Positions 20,535 to 29,914 of a DNA stretch of 64,000 bases are shown piece after piece. The DNA is from Gelidibacter salicanalis (GTDB lineage Bacteria; Bacteroidota; Bacteroidia; Flavobacteriales; Flavobacteriaceae). Below the pieces are notes generated by a model. The model was given only the letters and a program-made list of their open reading frames with translations, did not search any database and was not told the origin of the DNA. Both the position numbers and the translations under genes were made by a program. Each line of letters begins with the position of its first letter. The stretch's first letter is position 1. The stretch spans positions 62,001 to 126,000 of the forward strand of contig NZ_JAEHJZ010000018.1 in assembly GCF_016469035.1 (NCBI RefSeq), written 5' to 3'.

Positions 20535-21488
20535 ATGAAAAGATATACATACACAGATAAAAAAGATACGAGAAGTGGTTTTGGTGATGGGTTAACGGAA
20601 TTGGGACGGACAAATCCCAATGTAGTTGCTTTATGTGCCGATTTGATAGGATCCTTAAAAATGCAGGATTTTATCAATGAGAATCCAGAACGTTTTTTTC
20701 AAATTGGTATTGCGGAAGCCAATATGATGGGCATCGCTGCAGGATTGACTATAGGCGGAAAAATTCCATTTACAGGCACTTTTGCAAATTTCTCGACAGG
20801 TCGGGTTTACGATCAAATTCGTCAATCCATTGCCTATTCAGATAAAAATGTAAAGATTTGTGCGTCCCACGCAGGAGTGACCTTAGGCGAAGATGGCGCC
20901 ACACATCAAATTCTAGAGGATATCGGTCTGATGAAAATGCTTCCCGGAATGACCGTCATCAATACGTGTGATTACAACCAAACGAAAGCGGCAACCATTG
21001 CCATTGCAAAGCATCACGGTCCAGTTTATTTACGATTCGGTCGTCCAGTAGTCCCTATTTTTATGCCAGAAGACGAGTTTGAAATCGGTAAGGCCATCAA
21101 ACTCACAGAAGGGAAGGATGTTACGATTGTTGCTACAGGGCATCTGGTTTGGGAAGCCCTACAAGCCTCCGAAGTCCTTTTGGACGCACACGGCATTGAA
21201 GCGGAAGTCATTAATATCCATACCATAAAGCCACTGGATGAAGAAGCCATTTTAGAATCTGTAAAAAAAACAGGCTGTGTCGTAACTGCGGAGGAACACA
21301 ATATTTTTGGTGGTCTGGGAGAAAGTGTTTCCAGATTGCTTACAACAAGGCTTCCAAAACCACAGGAGTTCGTTGGCACTCAAGACACCTTCGGAGAAAG
21401 TGGAACACCAGAACAATTGATGGTCAAATATGGTTTGAATAGTAAATCAATCGTCAGTGCAGTTAGGAAGGTCATAAAGCGTAAATAG
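20535..21488 (+). CDS. Transketolase C-terminal subunit
   Basis: A 317-residue protein holding the pyrimidine-binding and C-terminal domains of transketolase. It contains FQIGIAEANMMGIAAG with the conserved Glu that activates thiamine diphosphate, FANFSTGRVYDQIRQSIAY, and SHAGVTLGEDGATHQ with the substrate-binding His residues. It ends with FGESGTPEQLMVKYGL. It completes the enzyme whose N-terminal half lies upstream. The 112-base spacer is unusually long for this operon and contains a short tandem repeat. Product: sedoheptulose 7-phosphate plus glyceraldehyde 3-phosphate from xylulose 5-phosphate and ribose 5-phosphate. Confidence 0.93.
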   Translation: MKRYTYTDKKDTRSGFGDGLTELGRTNPNVVALCADLIGSLKMQDFINENPERFFQIGIAEANMMGIAAGLTIGGKIPFTGTFANFSTGRVYDQIRQSIAYSDKNVKICASHAGVTLGEDGATHQILEDIGLMKMLPGMTVINTCDYNQTKAATIAIAKHHGPVYLRFGRPVVPIFMPEDEFEIGKAIKLTEGKDVTIVATGHLVWEALQASEVLLDAHGIEAEVINIHTIKPLDEEAILESVKKTGCVVTAEEHNIFGGLGESVSRLLTTRLPKPQEFVGTQDTFGESGTPEQLMVKYGLNSKSIVSAVRKVIKRK

Positions 21489-21504
21489 AAAATACAGTTA
21501 ATGA

Positions 21505-22527
21505 ATGGTTGCCATGAAAACGAAATTGACACAAAAAGATATCGCAAATCAATTCAATGTCTCCATTTCCACAGTATCCAAATCATTAAATAATAGCATC
21601 GAAATAAGCCTGACAACGCGACGGGATATTCAGACTTACGCCAAAAAGAATAATTACATTCCAAATCTCAGCGCCTTACGGTTACGGACCAACAAAAGCA
21701 AAACCATCGGGATTGTAGTTCCCAACATCTTGAATAGTTTTTTTTCCAAAGTCTTTGCTGGCGTAGAGGAAGTGACGACCAAACGTGGCTATATCTTAAT
21801 TTCATCCATTTCCAACGATTCTTATCATAAGGAGGTTGAAATCATAGACCGTTTGCGAAAGGGTGTTTTAGACGGAATTATTCTATCCATTGCAGAGGAA
21901 ACTGAGGCAAAACAGGATTTCACTCATCTTCAGGAAGCCATTTCGGAAGAGATGCCAATCGTTCTTTTCGATCGCGTGTCACATACGCTTAATTGTGATA
22001 AAGTGATTGCGGACGATTTTGAGGCTGCTTTTAATGCCACGCAGAAATTGATAGATTCGGGTTGCAGTACCATTGCGGTTATATCATTAATTGACGATAC
22101 AAGTGTCGGTAAATTAAGGGTGGATGGCTATAAGGCAGCAATGACTGCTAATGATTTAGAAGAAATATTTGTATTCAAAATTAAGAAAGAAGAAGATTTT
22201 AATTCGGTGATGGTCAATGAACTCAACCAGCGCAAATTTGACGCCTTTCTTTGTTTGGAAGAAAGTGCAACCGTTCAAATCCTGCAAGTCATAAAATCTT
22301 TCGGATATCAAGTTCCTGCGGATGTATCCATTACCAGTTTTACCAATGGAAAATTACAACGTTATTTGACGCCGTCCATCACTACCATCAGTCAGCACGG
22401 AAAGCGTGTGGGCAAAAAAGCCGCAAAAATGCTCATTGACCGATTGGAAAACAAATCCACAGACTATGATTTTCAAACAAAAGTTGTAAAAACAACTTTG
22501 ATAGCGCGCGAATCCACAAAACAATAG
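21505..22527 (+). CDS. LacI-family transcriptional regulator, probable xylose operon regulator
   Basis: A 340-residue LacI/GalR-type regulator. The DNA-binding helix-turn-helix spans about residues 8-30 (LTQKDIANQFNVSISTVSKSL), followed by a hinge region and a periplasmic-binding-protein-like sensor domain (GIVVPNILNSFFSKVFAGVE, then DGIILS, PIVLFDR). It is encoded 16 bases after the transketolase subunit, inside the xylose operon. The likely effector is xylose or a derivative and the likely targets are the operon itself or nearby xylan genes (inference). Start may be ATG 21505 or 21514; the latter fits the usual family N-terminus slightly better. Confidence 0.93.
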   Translation: MVAMKTKLTQKDIANQFNVSISTVSKSLNNSIEISLTTRRDIQTYAKKNNYIPNLSALRLRTNKSKTIGIVVPNILNSFFSKVFAGVEEVTTKRGYILISSISNDSYHKEVEIIDRLRKGVLDGIILSIAEETEAKQDFTHLQEAISEEMPIVLFDRVSHTLNCDKVIADDFEAAFNATQKLIDSGCSTIAVISLIDDTSVGKLRVDGYKAAMTANDLEEIFVFKIKKEEDFNSVMVNELNQRKFDAFLCLEESATVQILQVIKSFGYQVPADVSITSFTNGKLQRYLTPSITTISQHGKRVGKKAAKMLIDRLENKSTDYDFQTKVVKTTLIARESTKQ

Positions 22528-22548
22528 TAACCAACTTAAAATTTGAAA

Positions 22549-25428
22549 ATGCAAATACATAACAAGATTATATGCCGATGTTGTCATATCCTAATTATGG
22601 GAATATCAAGCGTTGTTTTCTCCCAACCAAAAGCCGTTAAAATTGAAGGAGAATTGAAACAATGGCACAAATTAACCTTGCATTTTGAAAGTGAGGAAAT
22701 GAGTGAAAATGATGCCTATAACCCATTTTTAAATTACCGGTTAAATGTAACTTTTACCAATGGCAATCAAATAGTCGTAGTACCCGGATTTTATGCGACA
22801 GATGGCAATGCTGCTGAAACAAGTGCCGAAAATGGTAACATCTGGAAGGTTCACTTTATGCCAAATCATACAGGAACGTGGTCTTACAACGTCTCGTTTC
22901 GAAAAGGAGATGCCATTGCAGTAAGTGACGATGCTAACGCAGGACAGCCAACAGGTTTTGATGGTGCATCGGGAATTTTCAAAATTGAAGATTCTTCTGA
23001 ACGAACAGATGGACGACTTATATATAATGGTTCGCGCTATCTGATACATGAAGAAAGTAAAAAACCATTCCTAAAAGGCGGAACGGACAGTCCGGAGAAT
23101 CTTTTGGGGTATTTTGAGTTTGATCAAACGCCACCTAGCCACAAATATGAACCCCATGCCCAAGATTGGAAGTCAGGCGACCCAACTTGGCAAAATGGAA
23201 AAGGAAAAAATATCATTGGAGGCATGAATTATCTGGCTTCAAAAGGAATGAACTCGGTTTATTTTTTGACCATGAATGTTCAGGGCGATGGTAATGACGT
23301 ATGGCCTTGGATTAATGAAAATGAACGCTACCGATTTGATGTTAGCAAGTTGGCGCAATGGGAAGTCGTTTTTGACCACTTGGATAATTTGGGTCTTATG
23401 TTGCACATCGTCACGCAAGAAACCGAAAACGAATTACTTTTGGATATAGGACAATTGGGCGTTCAGCGCAAATTATATTATCGAGAACTGATTGCCCGTT
23501 TTGCGCACCATCTCGCCATCACATGGAATTTGGGCGAAGAAAATGGTCCTGTACATTGGTCACCTAAAGGGCAGGATGATGCCGATAGAAAAGCAATGGC
23601 AAAATACTTTAAACAAACCGATCCCTATAAAAACTTTGTCGTATTACATACTCATTCCGTGCCAGAAGAACAGGATTTATTTTTGAATCCCTTGTTGGGC
23701 TATGAATTTCTTGATGGTCCCGCAATTCAAATTCATCATCCCGATTTAGTTCACGAAACCACAAAAAAATGGGTAAACGCTTCACAATTAACAGCTCATC
23801 AATGGGTCGTAAATACAGACGAAATAGGTCCAGCAGATGCAGGTGCAAAACCAGATGCAGATGACCCTGAACACGACGCGATACGCGCAGAAGTGCTGTG
23901 GGGAACTTTGATGGCAGGGGGAGCAGGCGTTGAATGGTATTTTGGATACAAATATGCGCATAACGATTTAAATTGCGAAGATTGGCGTTCCAGAAACAAT
24001 ATTTGGGAGCAAACCAAATATGCACTCGATTTCTTTAACGAGCATCTTCCATTTGCGACTATGCAATCAGCCGATGGGCTGACCGATAATCCAAAAGATT
24101 ATGTGTTTGCAAAAAATGGCGCCGTGTACGTCATTTATCTACCGCAGGTAAAAGAAACGATGCTCAATCTATATGGAACCAAAGGCGATTTTATCGTGAA
24201 GTGGTACAATCCTAGAACTGGTGGAGACTTAATAAATGGTAGTATTAAAAAAGTAAAAGCTGGCGGCATCGTCAACATTGGCTTGCCACCAAATTCGGAA
24301 AAAGATTGGGTCGCCTTAATCCGCTCCCCTAAACCAGCGTTGACTCAAACCTCTGACAGTGCACCTCAAGTTATTACATTGGATGCCTTGACCGATTTTG
24401 AATTGGTGACTTCTGATAATAACATACAATATTACAAGGATGAAGCGAACGGCGTTTTGGCAATCGATGCGAGCCAAAACGCGATGCGTAAGGGTTATGC
24501 ATCAGCACGTACGATTTTTAGAGGTGCATCAGGAATTTACAATGCTATGTTTGTCAGCATGGCAGAAAACGATGGCGAATCCGTATATCTTATCAGTAAA
24601 AATGGAACTGTCTTGGATACGGTAATTAATCCGGAAGAGAATGATAATTTTAAAACGTTTCGTCATCAACAAAAAAAATACTATTTGAAGACTGATGATA
24701 TCATAACTATTTCGTCCAAGGCAGCAACCAATGGAAAAATTCCAGAAAATGGTGAAACCGCATGGTCGAGAGGACGCTGGAATGCCCTCATCTTAGTTCC
24801 AGATGGGCTTTCAATACAGGCCCAATTAAAGGATGCAAAACCTTTTGAAGAAACAGATGGTTATATTAAAATTGAAGCAGAAGCTTACCAATATGAGTCC
24901 AACAACGGTACAAAGCGAAATTGGTATGTTAGAAATATCAATGATAGTATTCCAATTCCTGAAAAAAACCCAACAAACCATAGCTCAACTGCCAATGGAA
25001 ACATGTACATTGAAGCTCTACCCGATACGAGAATAACCCATGATGATGAACTGATTCTGGGAGAGAATTTCTTCCCAATTGCAGGTGTAGGAGGCGTGGT
25101 TTCGTACAAGGTCAATTTTAAATCTGCTGGTAAATATTATGTTTGGGCCAGAGCTTTTTCAAGTGGTACTGAAGATAATGGGGTGCACGTTGGTATTGAT
25201 GAAGAATGGCCTGAAAGTGGTGCGCGTATGCAATGGTGTCAGGATAAAAACCAATGGGCTTGGTCATCTGCGCAACGCGTTCCAGACAATCATTGCGGTG
25301 TTCCAAATACTGTTTATTTAGAAATTAATGAAGTAGGCGAACACCTTGTCTCCTTTTCAATGCGAGAAGATGGATTTGAAATGGATAGCTTTATTTTAAC
25401 GAAAGATGTTAACTTTAAGCCAGAATAA
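22549..25428 (+). CDS. Large secreted DUF5060-type glycoside hydrolase-like protein
   Basis: A 959-residue exported protein. After a signal peptide (about residues 1-27, ending near VVFSQ) comes an Ig-like DUF5060 domain (about 30-145) with KVHFMPNHTGTWSYNVSF. A TIM-barrel region follows (about 165-560) with FLKGGTDSPENLLGY, GMNYLASKGMNSVYFLTMN, LHIVTQETEN, a TWNLGEEN motif whose Glu could be catalytic, and a late NTDEIGPADAG motif with a second candidate Glu. The C-terminal part (about 770-955) begins IKIEAEAYQYE and ends in YVWARAFS..TEDNGVHVGID, like a carbohydrate-binding beta-sandwich. The reaction is unknown to me. It follows the LacI gene by 21 bases. ATG 22549 is preferred over the TTG at 22543. 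Confidence 0.8.
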   Translation: MQIHNKIICRCCHILIMGISSVVFSQPKAVKIEGELKQWHKLTLHFESEEMSENDAYNPFLNYRLNVTFTNGNQIVVVPGFYATDGNAAETSAENGNIWKVHFMPNHTGTWSYNVSFRKGDAIAVSDDANAGQPTGFDGASGIFKIEDSSERTDGRLIYNGSRYLIHEESKKPFLKGGTDSPENLLGYFEFDQTPPSHKYEPHAQDWKSGDPTWQNGKGKNIIGGMNYLASKGMNSVYFLTMNVQGDGNDVWPWINENERYRFDVSKLAQWEVVFDHLDNLGLMLHIVTQETENELLLDIGQLGVQRKLYYRELIARFAHHLAITWNLGEENGPVHWSPKGQDDADRKAMAKYFKQTDPYKNFVVLHTHSVPEEQDLFLNPLLGYEFLDGPAIQIHHPDLVHETTKKWVNASQLTAHQWVVNTDEIGPADAGAKPDADDPEHDAIRAEVLWGTLMAGGAGVEWYFGYKYAHNDLNCEDWRSRNNIWEQTKYALDFFNEHLPFATMQSADGLTDNPKDYVFAKNGAVYVIYLPQVKETMLNLYGTKGDFIVKWYNPRTGGDLINGSIKKVKAGGIVNIGLPPNSEKDWVALIRSPKPALTQTSDSAPQVITLDALTDFELVTSDNNIQYYKDEANGVLAIDASQNAMRKGYASARTIFRGASGIYNAMFVSMAENDGESVYLISKNGTVLDTVINPEENDNFKTFRHQQKKYYLKTDDIITISSKAATNGKIPENGETAWSRGRWNALILVPDGLSIQAQLKDAKPFEETDGYIKIEAEAYQYESNNGTKRNWYVRNINDSIPIPEKNPTNHSSTANGNMYIEALPDTRITHDDELILGENFFPIAGVGGVVSYKVNFKSAGKYYVWARAFSSGTEDNGVHVGIDEEWPESGARMQWCQDKNQWAWSSAQRVPDNHCGVPNTVYLEINEVGEHLVSFSMREDGFEMDSFILTKDVNFKPE

Positions 25429-25451
25429 TTTTTTATAAGAGATAGTTTTCG

Positions 25452-28400
25452 ATGCGAAACAGAATTGTTTTTTTAGGTCTTTTTTTTGTTCTTGCCATCT
25501 CACTTGAGGCGCAGGAGCTGCTAAAGGATTATAGTTTTGTCAATATCAAGGCGGGTATTTCTAATGTGGGTATGTCCACAATTGTTCAAGATAGCCATGG
25601 CTTTATTTGGATAGGCACCAATGGTGACGGACTTTACAAGTACAATGGGATTGATTATATATCCTATAAAAATCAAATAAAAGACAGTACCTCCATCAGT
25701 AGCAGTCTTATTTACTGTTCATACATTGATTCGTCAAACCGGCTTTGGGTGGGCACGGAAGAAGGCTTAAATCTATATGACCATAAAAAAGACCAGTTCC
25801 AAAGATTTTACTTCAGCCCAAAAGATGTACCCAAAAACTCAAACATTTCTGTAAGTGCTTTGGCTGGTGATAAAGAGGGAAATCTCTTCATTGGAACATT
25901 TGAGCGCGGGTTTTTCAAATTGGAAAAAGGGAGCAATACGTTTGAAAAAATCCCCTTTGGCAGTAAAGACCCCAATGAATTAATAAACATCAACGGCATT
26001 GCGGTGCATCCAAATGGTAAAGTGTATGCAGGTTCAAGCTTAGGTCTGTTGGAATTTGATTCAAAATCCAAAACATTAATACCAACTTATTTCAACGTCG
26101 AAAGTGGGATGGAAACCATTAAAAATCCAATTCAATCGGTGTTTATAGGGAAAGACAAAAGTATTTGGCTGGGAACGATTTCCGATGGTCTCATCAAGGC
26201 AACAAAAGGCGACAATGAAAAAGGTGAATTCTCAAAAATTGAACGTTTTCCCTATACTGAAAAACGTGTTTTGGCCATGGTCCAACTGTCAGACCATTCT
26301 ATAATGGTAGGGACCGAGAATGACGGTTTATTTCATCTTACCAAAACTGGGAATTTGATTAAAAATTACCTCTCCAATAAAACAGATAAGCACAGTATCA
26401 GCTCCAATTCTATTTGGTCCTTGTTCGTGGATCGCGATGAACGCATTTGGTTAGGCTATTACAATTCAGGTGTGGCGGTTTATGACAGGCTTTATGATAA
26501 ATTTGACAATATTGAAAGCCTTGCCATTGATCACAATTCGTTGGAAGTTAGTTCTGTAACTGGTATTGCAAAAGACGGGAATGGTGATTTTTGGATCAGT
26601 ATGGATGGTGGAGGGATTGATATCTATAATCCAAAGACACATAAGGTCAGACATATCAACAAAAAAAACACAAGTACTATTTCTGGATTGAATACATCCG
26701 ACATTCAAACGATATTTATTGACAGTAAATCCAACGTTTGGGCTGGCAGTTGGAACAATGGTCTGTACCTATTAAAAAAGGGTTCCTCAAGTTTCATCAA
26801 TTTTAATATTTCAACTACGCCCAAGGAGTTCAGATCGAATAGCATCCTAAGTTTTGATGAAGACTCGAAAGGAACTATTTGGATAGGCACGTTTTACAAT
26901 GGTCTGATGTCCTACGATCCAACTTCTGGTACATTTACACATTATAACACAAAAGATTTTTTAAAGCACCACATTTATGATAAGGCGGTAAGAAAGGTGT
27001 TGGTGGATAGTGATGATCATATCTGGATCGGGACAACACAAGGACTATATAAGATTTTTAAGAATGGGATTGGAGAATTTGTTGTTGAGCCATTTCAGGA
27101 TAAAATGAGGTCGCAGTACAATCGAACAAGTGCCAACCATATTCTGTCACTTTATGAAGGTATGGATAAAAGCATTTGGATAGGTACCAGAGGCTCTGGG
27201 TTGTCTAGATATAACAAGAAAGAGGATACACTCCAATGGTATAATACGACTACAGGACTACTTGAGGAAAATGTATCGGCAATAACCGAAAGTCAGGATG
27301 GAAATATTTGGATTAGTGGTAATTCTGGACTTTCCGCGTTGAATTTTAAAAAAGATACCATTATTAACTATACGGTTAACGATGGTCTTTTATCTAATGA
27401 TTTCAATTTCAATGCAGTTTATAGAGATAATGAAGGCACGCTCTACTTTGGAAATTATGAAGGAATAGATTATTTCAATCCCAAAGATCTTAAAACAAAT
27501 ACGAGTGTTCCTGATTTATATTTAACAGGGCTCAAAATATTTAATGTTAATGTGGGGCCTAGTCAGAAGAACTCACCGCTTACCCGTGTTATTTCCGAAA
27601 CGGACAGTATTGCTTTGACCTATAAGCAGAATGTTTTTACGATTGAATATACTGGTATAAACTATACACGGCCTGAAAAAAACCAATACGCCTATTATTT
27701 GGAAGGGTTGGAGAAAACATGGAACTATGTAGGCAATGCCAGAAATGCAACCTATACAAATCTCGATCATGGTGATTATGTTTTCAAACTAAAATCTGCT
27801 AATAATGATGGTGTATGGAATGAAAATGTTTTAACGCTCAAAATCACAATTTTGCCACCTTGGTGGCGGACCAATTTGGCTATTACTTCCTATATTATTC
27901 TATTTTTTCTCGGAATTTACTTGCTCAATAAAATTACAAAAAACAGATTAAGAGATAAGGAATCCCTACGGATTGAACGCATCCAACGTGTAAAAGAAGA
28001 CGAATTGCACGAGAAAAAACTCCAATTTTTCACAAATATTTCTCATGAGTTTAGAACACCATTAACTTTGATGATCAATCCGCTAAAGGATATCATCAAT
28101 GACGAAACACTTCAATTGCCCGAACGCGTCAAACAAAAACATAATATCATTTATAAAAACACCGATCGTTTATACCGTTTGATAAACGAATTGATGGATC
28201 TCCGAAAATTAGAACTCAATAAAGTTAGGATCAGGGCGGGAAAGCTAAATGCCGTAAGTTTTACAAAAGAAATCATGAGTTATTTTAAGGAAGAGGCTTA
28301 CCATAAAAATATCGTTCTATCTTTAGATGCCGACGTTCCCGAAATCGGTTTGTGGGCCGATCAAGGTATGTTGGAAAAAATTATCTTCAATATTTTGTCC

Positions 28401-29621
28401 AATGCGCTTAAAGTCACACCGGAAGGAGGAACTATTACGGTGGATGTCGTCTCTAATGATGAACTTGAATCTTTGCCATTGGTCAATGCATCGACACCCG
28501 TTAAAGTGGTAAAGATCATCATTTCAGATACAGGGCCTGGATTAAAGAAAAAACAGGCCAAACGTATATTCGAGCGTTTTTATCAGGTCGAAAATCTTAA
28601 TAAAACCTATTATGGTGGTACAGGCATAGGATTGGAAGTTGTTAAGAGTTTTGTTGAACTGCATAAAGGTAAAATTGAAGTTGACAGCGAACTAGGGCAA
28701 GGTACTACGTTTACGATTATTTTTCCAAAAGGGAATTCCCATTTTTCAAAGAAGGAAGTTATTTCCCATACTAATGAAATGCTCATCCAAAAGGAACAAC
28801 ATATTAATATTATTCCTCAGATTAGCACAATTGATGAGGAGTTGGAAGATTTGAAAAATGTAAAAGCTAATAAATTACTGATTGTTGAAGATAATGCAGA
28901 ACTCAAAAATTATCTGAAGGATGAACTCAAAAAAACCTACAAGATATTATTGGCCTCCAACGGGAAGGAAGGATTGGAAATTGCAAAACAGTCCCTGCCA
29001 GACGTGATCATCACCGATGTCATTATGCCAGAAATGGACGGTTTCGATTTTTGCAAACATATCAAGACCGATATCAGGACTAGTCATATTCCACTGCTGA
29101 TGTTGACGGCCAAGTCGCAAATGGACGACCGTATTGAGGGTATTAGCTATGGTGCGGATGCTTATATGGTTAAGCCATTTGATCTCCGATTATTAAAGTT
29201 GCGTCTGGCACAACTGATTACCAGTAGAAAATTGATATTTGATAAATATTTTGGTGCCATTAGTGGGGCAGAGGAAAATGCAAATGCCACCTCAATAGAT
29301 AAAGAATTCATCCAAAAAATTCTGTCCTACATACACGAAAATATCAGTGATAACAGTTTGAGCGTGGAGGTCTTGGCATCCCAACTGAATTTAAGCAGAA
29401 GTCAATTATACCGTAAGATAAAAACCCTGACTGGTCAAACCGTCAATGAATTTATTAGAAAGATAAGACTTGAAAAAGCAAAACAGATTTTACAGACTGG
29501 AAACTCGACTATTAGCGAGGTGAGTTTTAAAGTTGGTTTCTCTTCACCTTCCTATTTTACAAAATGTTTTAAGTCGCATTTCGGTCAACTCCCAACAGAT
29601 ATTGAAATCAATGAGTCCTAA
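25452..29621 (+). CDS. Hybrid two-component system sensor/regulator (HTCS)
   Basis: A 1389-residue one-protein signalling system typical of Bacteroidota polysaccharide loci. Order: signal peptide (1-20); two seven-bladed propellers built from repeated WIGT..GL.. units (about 30-700); Y_Y_Y domain (about 735-800); one transmembrane helix (about 807-827); histidine kinase with phospho-acceptor H865 in SHEFRTP; ATPase region with NALKVTP, DTGPG and GGTGIGLEVVK; receiver domain with phospho-acceptor D1189 in ITDVIMPEMDG; and a C-terminal AraC-type DNA-binding domain (about 1285-1385). Family knowledge: the periplasmic propellers bind oligosaccharide and the AraC domain activates the adjacent susC/D operon. 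The probable inducer here is a xylo-oligosaccharide. It starts 23 bases after the DUF5060 gene. Confidence 0.97.
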   Translation: MRNRIVFLGLFFVLAISLEAQELLKDYSFVNIKAGISNVGMSTIVQDSHGFIWIGTNGDGLYKYNGIDYISYKNQIKDSTSISSSLIYCSYIDSSNRLWVGTEEGLNLYDHKKDQFQRFYFSPKDVPKNSNISVSALAGDKEGNLFIGTFERGFFKLEKGSNTFEKIPFGSKDPNELININGIAVHPNGKVYAGSSLGLLEFDSKSKTLIPTYFNVESGMETIKNPIQSVFIGKDKSIWLGTISDGLIKATKGDNEKGEFSKIERFPYTEKRVLAMVQLSDHSIMVGTENDGLFHLTKTGNLIKNYLSNKTDKHSISSNSIWSLFVDRDERIWLGYYNSGVAVYDRLYDKFDNIESLAIDHNSLEVSSVTGIAKDGNGDFWISMDGGGIDIYNPKTHKVRHINKKNTSTISGLNTSDIQTIFIDSKSNVWAGSWNNGLYLLKKGSSSFINFNISTTPKEFRSNSILSFDEDSKGTIWIGTFYNGLMSYDPTSGTFTHYNTKDFLKHHIYDKAVRKVLVDSDDHIWIGTTQGLYKIFKNGIGEFVVEPFQDKMRSQYNRTSANHILSLYEGMDKSIWIGTRGSGLSRYNKKEDTLQWYNTTTGLLEENVSAITESQDGNIWISGNSGLSALNFKKDTIINYTVNDGLLSNDFNFNAVYRDNEGTLYFGNYEGIDYFNPKDLKTNTSVPDLYLTGLKIFNVNVGPSQKNSPLTRVISETDSIALTYKQNVFTIEYTGINYTRPEKNQYAYYLEGLEKTWNYVGNARNATYTNLDHGDYVFKLKSANNDGVWNENVLTLKITILPPWWRTNLAITSYIILFFLGIYLLNKITKNRLRDKESLRIERIQRVKEDELHEKKLQFFTNISHEFRTPLTLMINPLKDIINDETLQLPERVKQKHNIIYKNTDRLYRLINELMDLRKLELNKVRIRAGKLNAVSFTKEIMSYFKEEAYHKNIVLSLDADVPEIGLWADQGMLEKIIFNILSNALKVTPEGGTITVDVVSNDELESLPLVNASTPVKVVKIIISDTGPGLKKKQAKRIFERFYQVENLNKTYYGGTGIGLEVVKSFVELHKGKIEVDSELGQGTTFTIIFPKGNSHFSKKEVISHTNEMLIQKEQHINIIPQISTIDEELEDLKNVKANKLLIVEDNAELKNYLKDELKKTYKILLASNGKEGLEIAKQSLPDVIITDVIMPEMDGFDFCKHIKTDIRTSHIPLLMLTAKSQMDDRIEGISYGADAYMVKPFDLRLLKLRLAQLITSRKLIFDKYFGAISGAEENANATSIDKEFIQKILSYIHENISDNSLSVEVLASQLNLSRSQLYRKIKTLTGQTVNEFIRKIRLEKAKQILQTGNSTISEVSFKVGFSSPSYFTKCFKSHFGQLPTDIEINES

Positions 29622-29775
29622 TAAATTCACATTTTTTTAATAAATAATCTTCAATTATATAAAATTCGTTGCAACAAATGTATCAAATGTTGTATTTGCA
29701 CCCTATTTTGAATGTTTCGCAACAAGATTCATACTGCTTGCTTTATGTGTAATACTTTTTAGAGGTTCCACTATA

Positions 29776-29783
29776 TATATTTG
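29776..29783 (+). promoter_or_regulatory. Candidate Bacteroidota -7 promoter element
   Basis: TATATTTG fits the Bacteroidota -7 consensus TAnnTTTG and lies about 130 bases upstream of the GH3 start, in the right place to drive GH3-susC-susD. The -33 TTTG partner is imperfect (a TTTT run near 29756), so this is a weak call. Confidence 0.35.
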
Positions 29784-29796
29784 GTACAACTAGGGT

Positions 29797-29892
29797 ATGA
29801 AGGGTAATAGATCAAAGTTGGGATTGCTGGCAGAAATACTTATAGTGAGTATGATGCTTTTATTGCTGATTTTGATTTTGAGCCACTTCTAA
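29797..29892 (+). CDS. Possible 31-residue single-helix membrane peptide
   Basis: An ATG at 29797 opens a 31-codon frame. It has a basic N-terminus (MKGNRSK), one continuous hydrophobic segment (about residues 9-28) and a C-terminal SHF. It ends 22 bases before the GH3 start codon. The charge-then-helix pattern is what a small membrane peptide looks like, but chance cannot be excluded at this length and no family is recognised. If real it would be the first gene of the GH3-susCD transcript. Confidence 0.3.
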   Translation: MKGNRSKLGLLAEILIVSMMLLLLILILSHF

Positions 29893-29914
29893 CCACTTAT
29901 CAAAAAAATATTAA

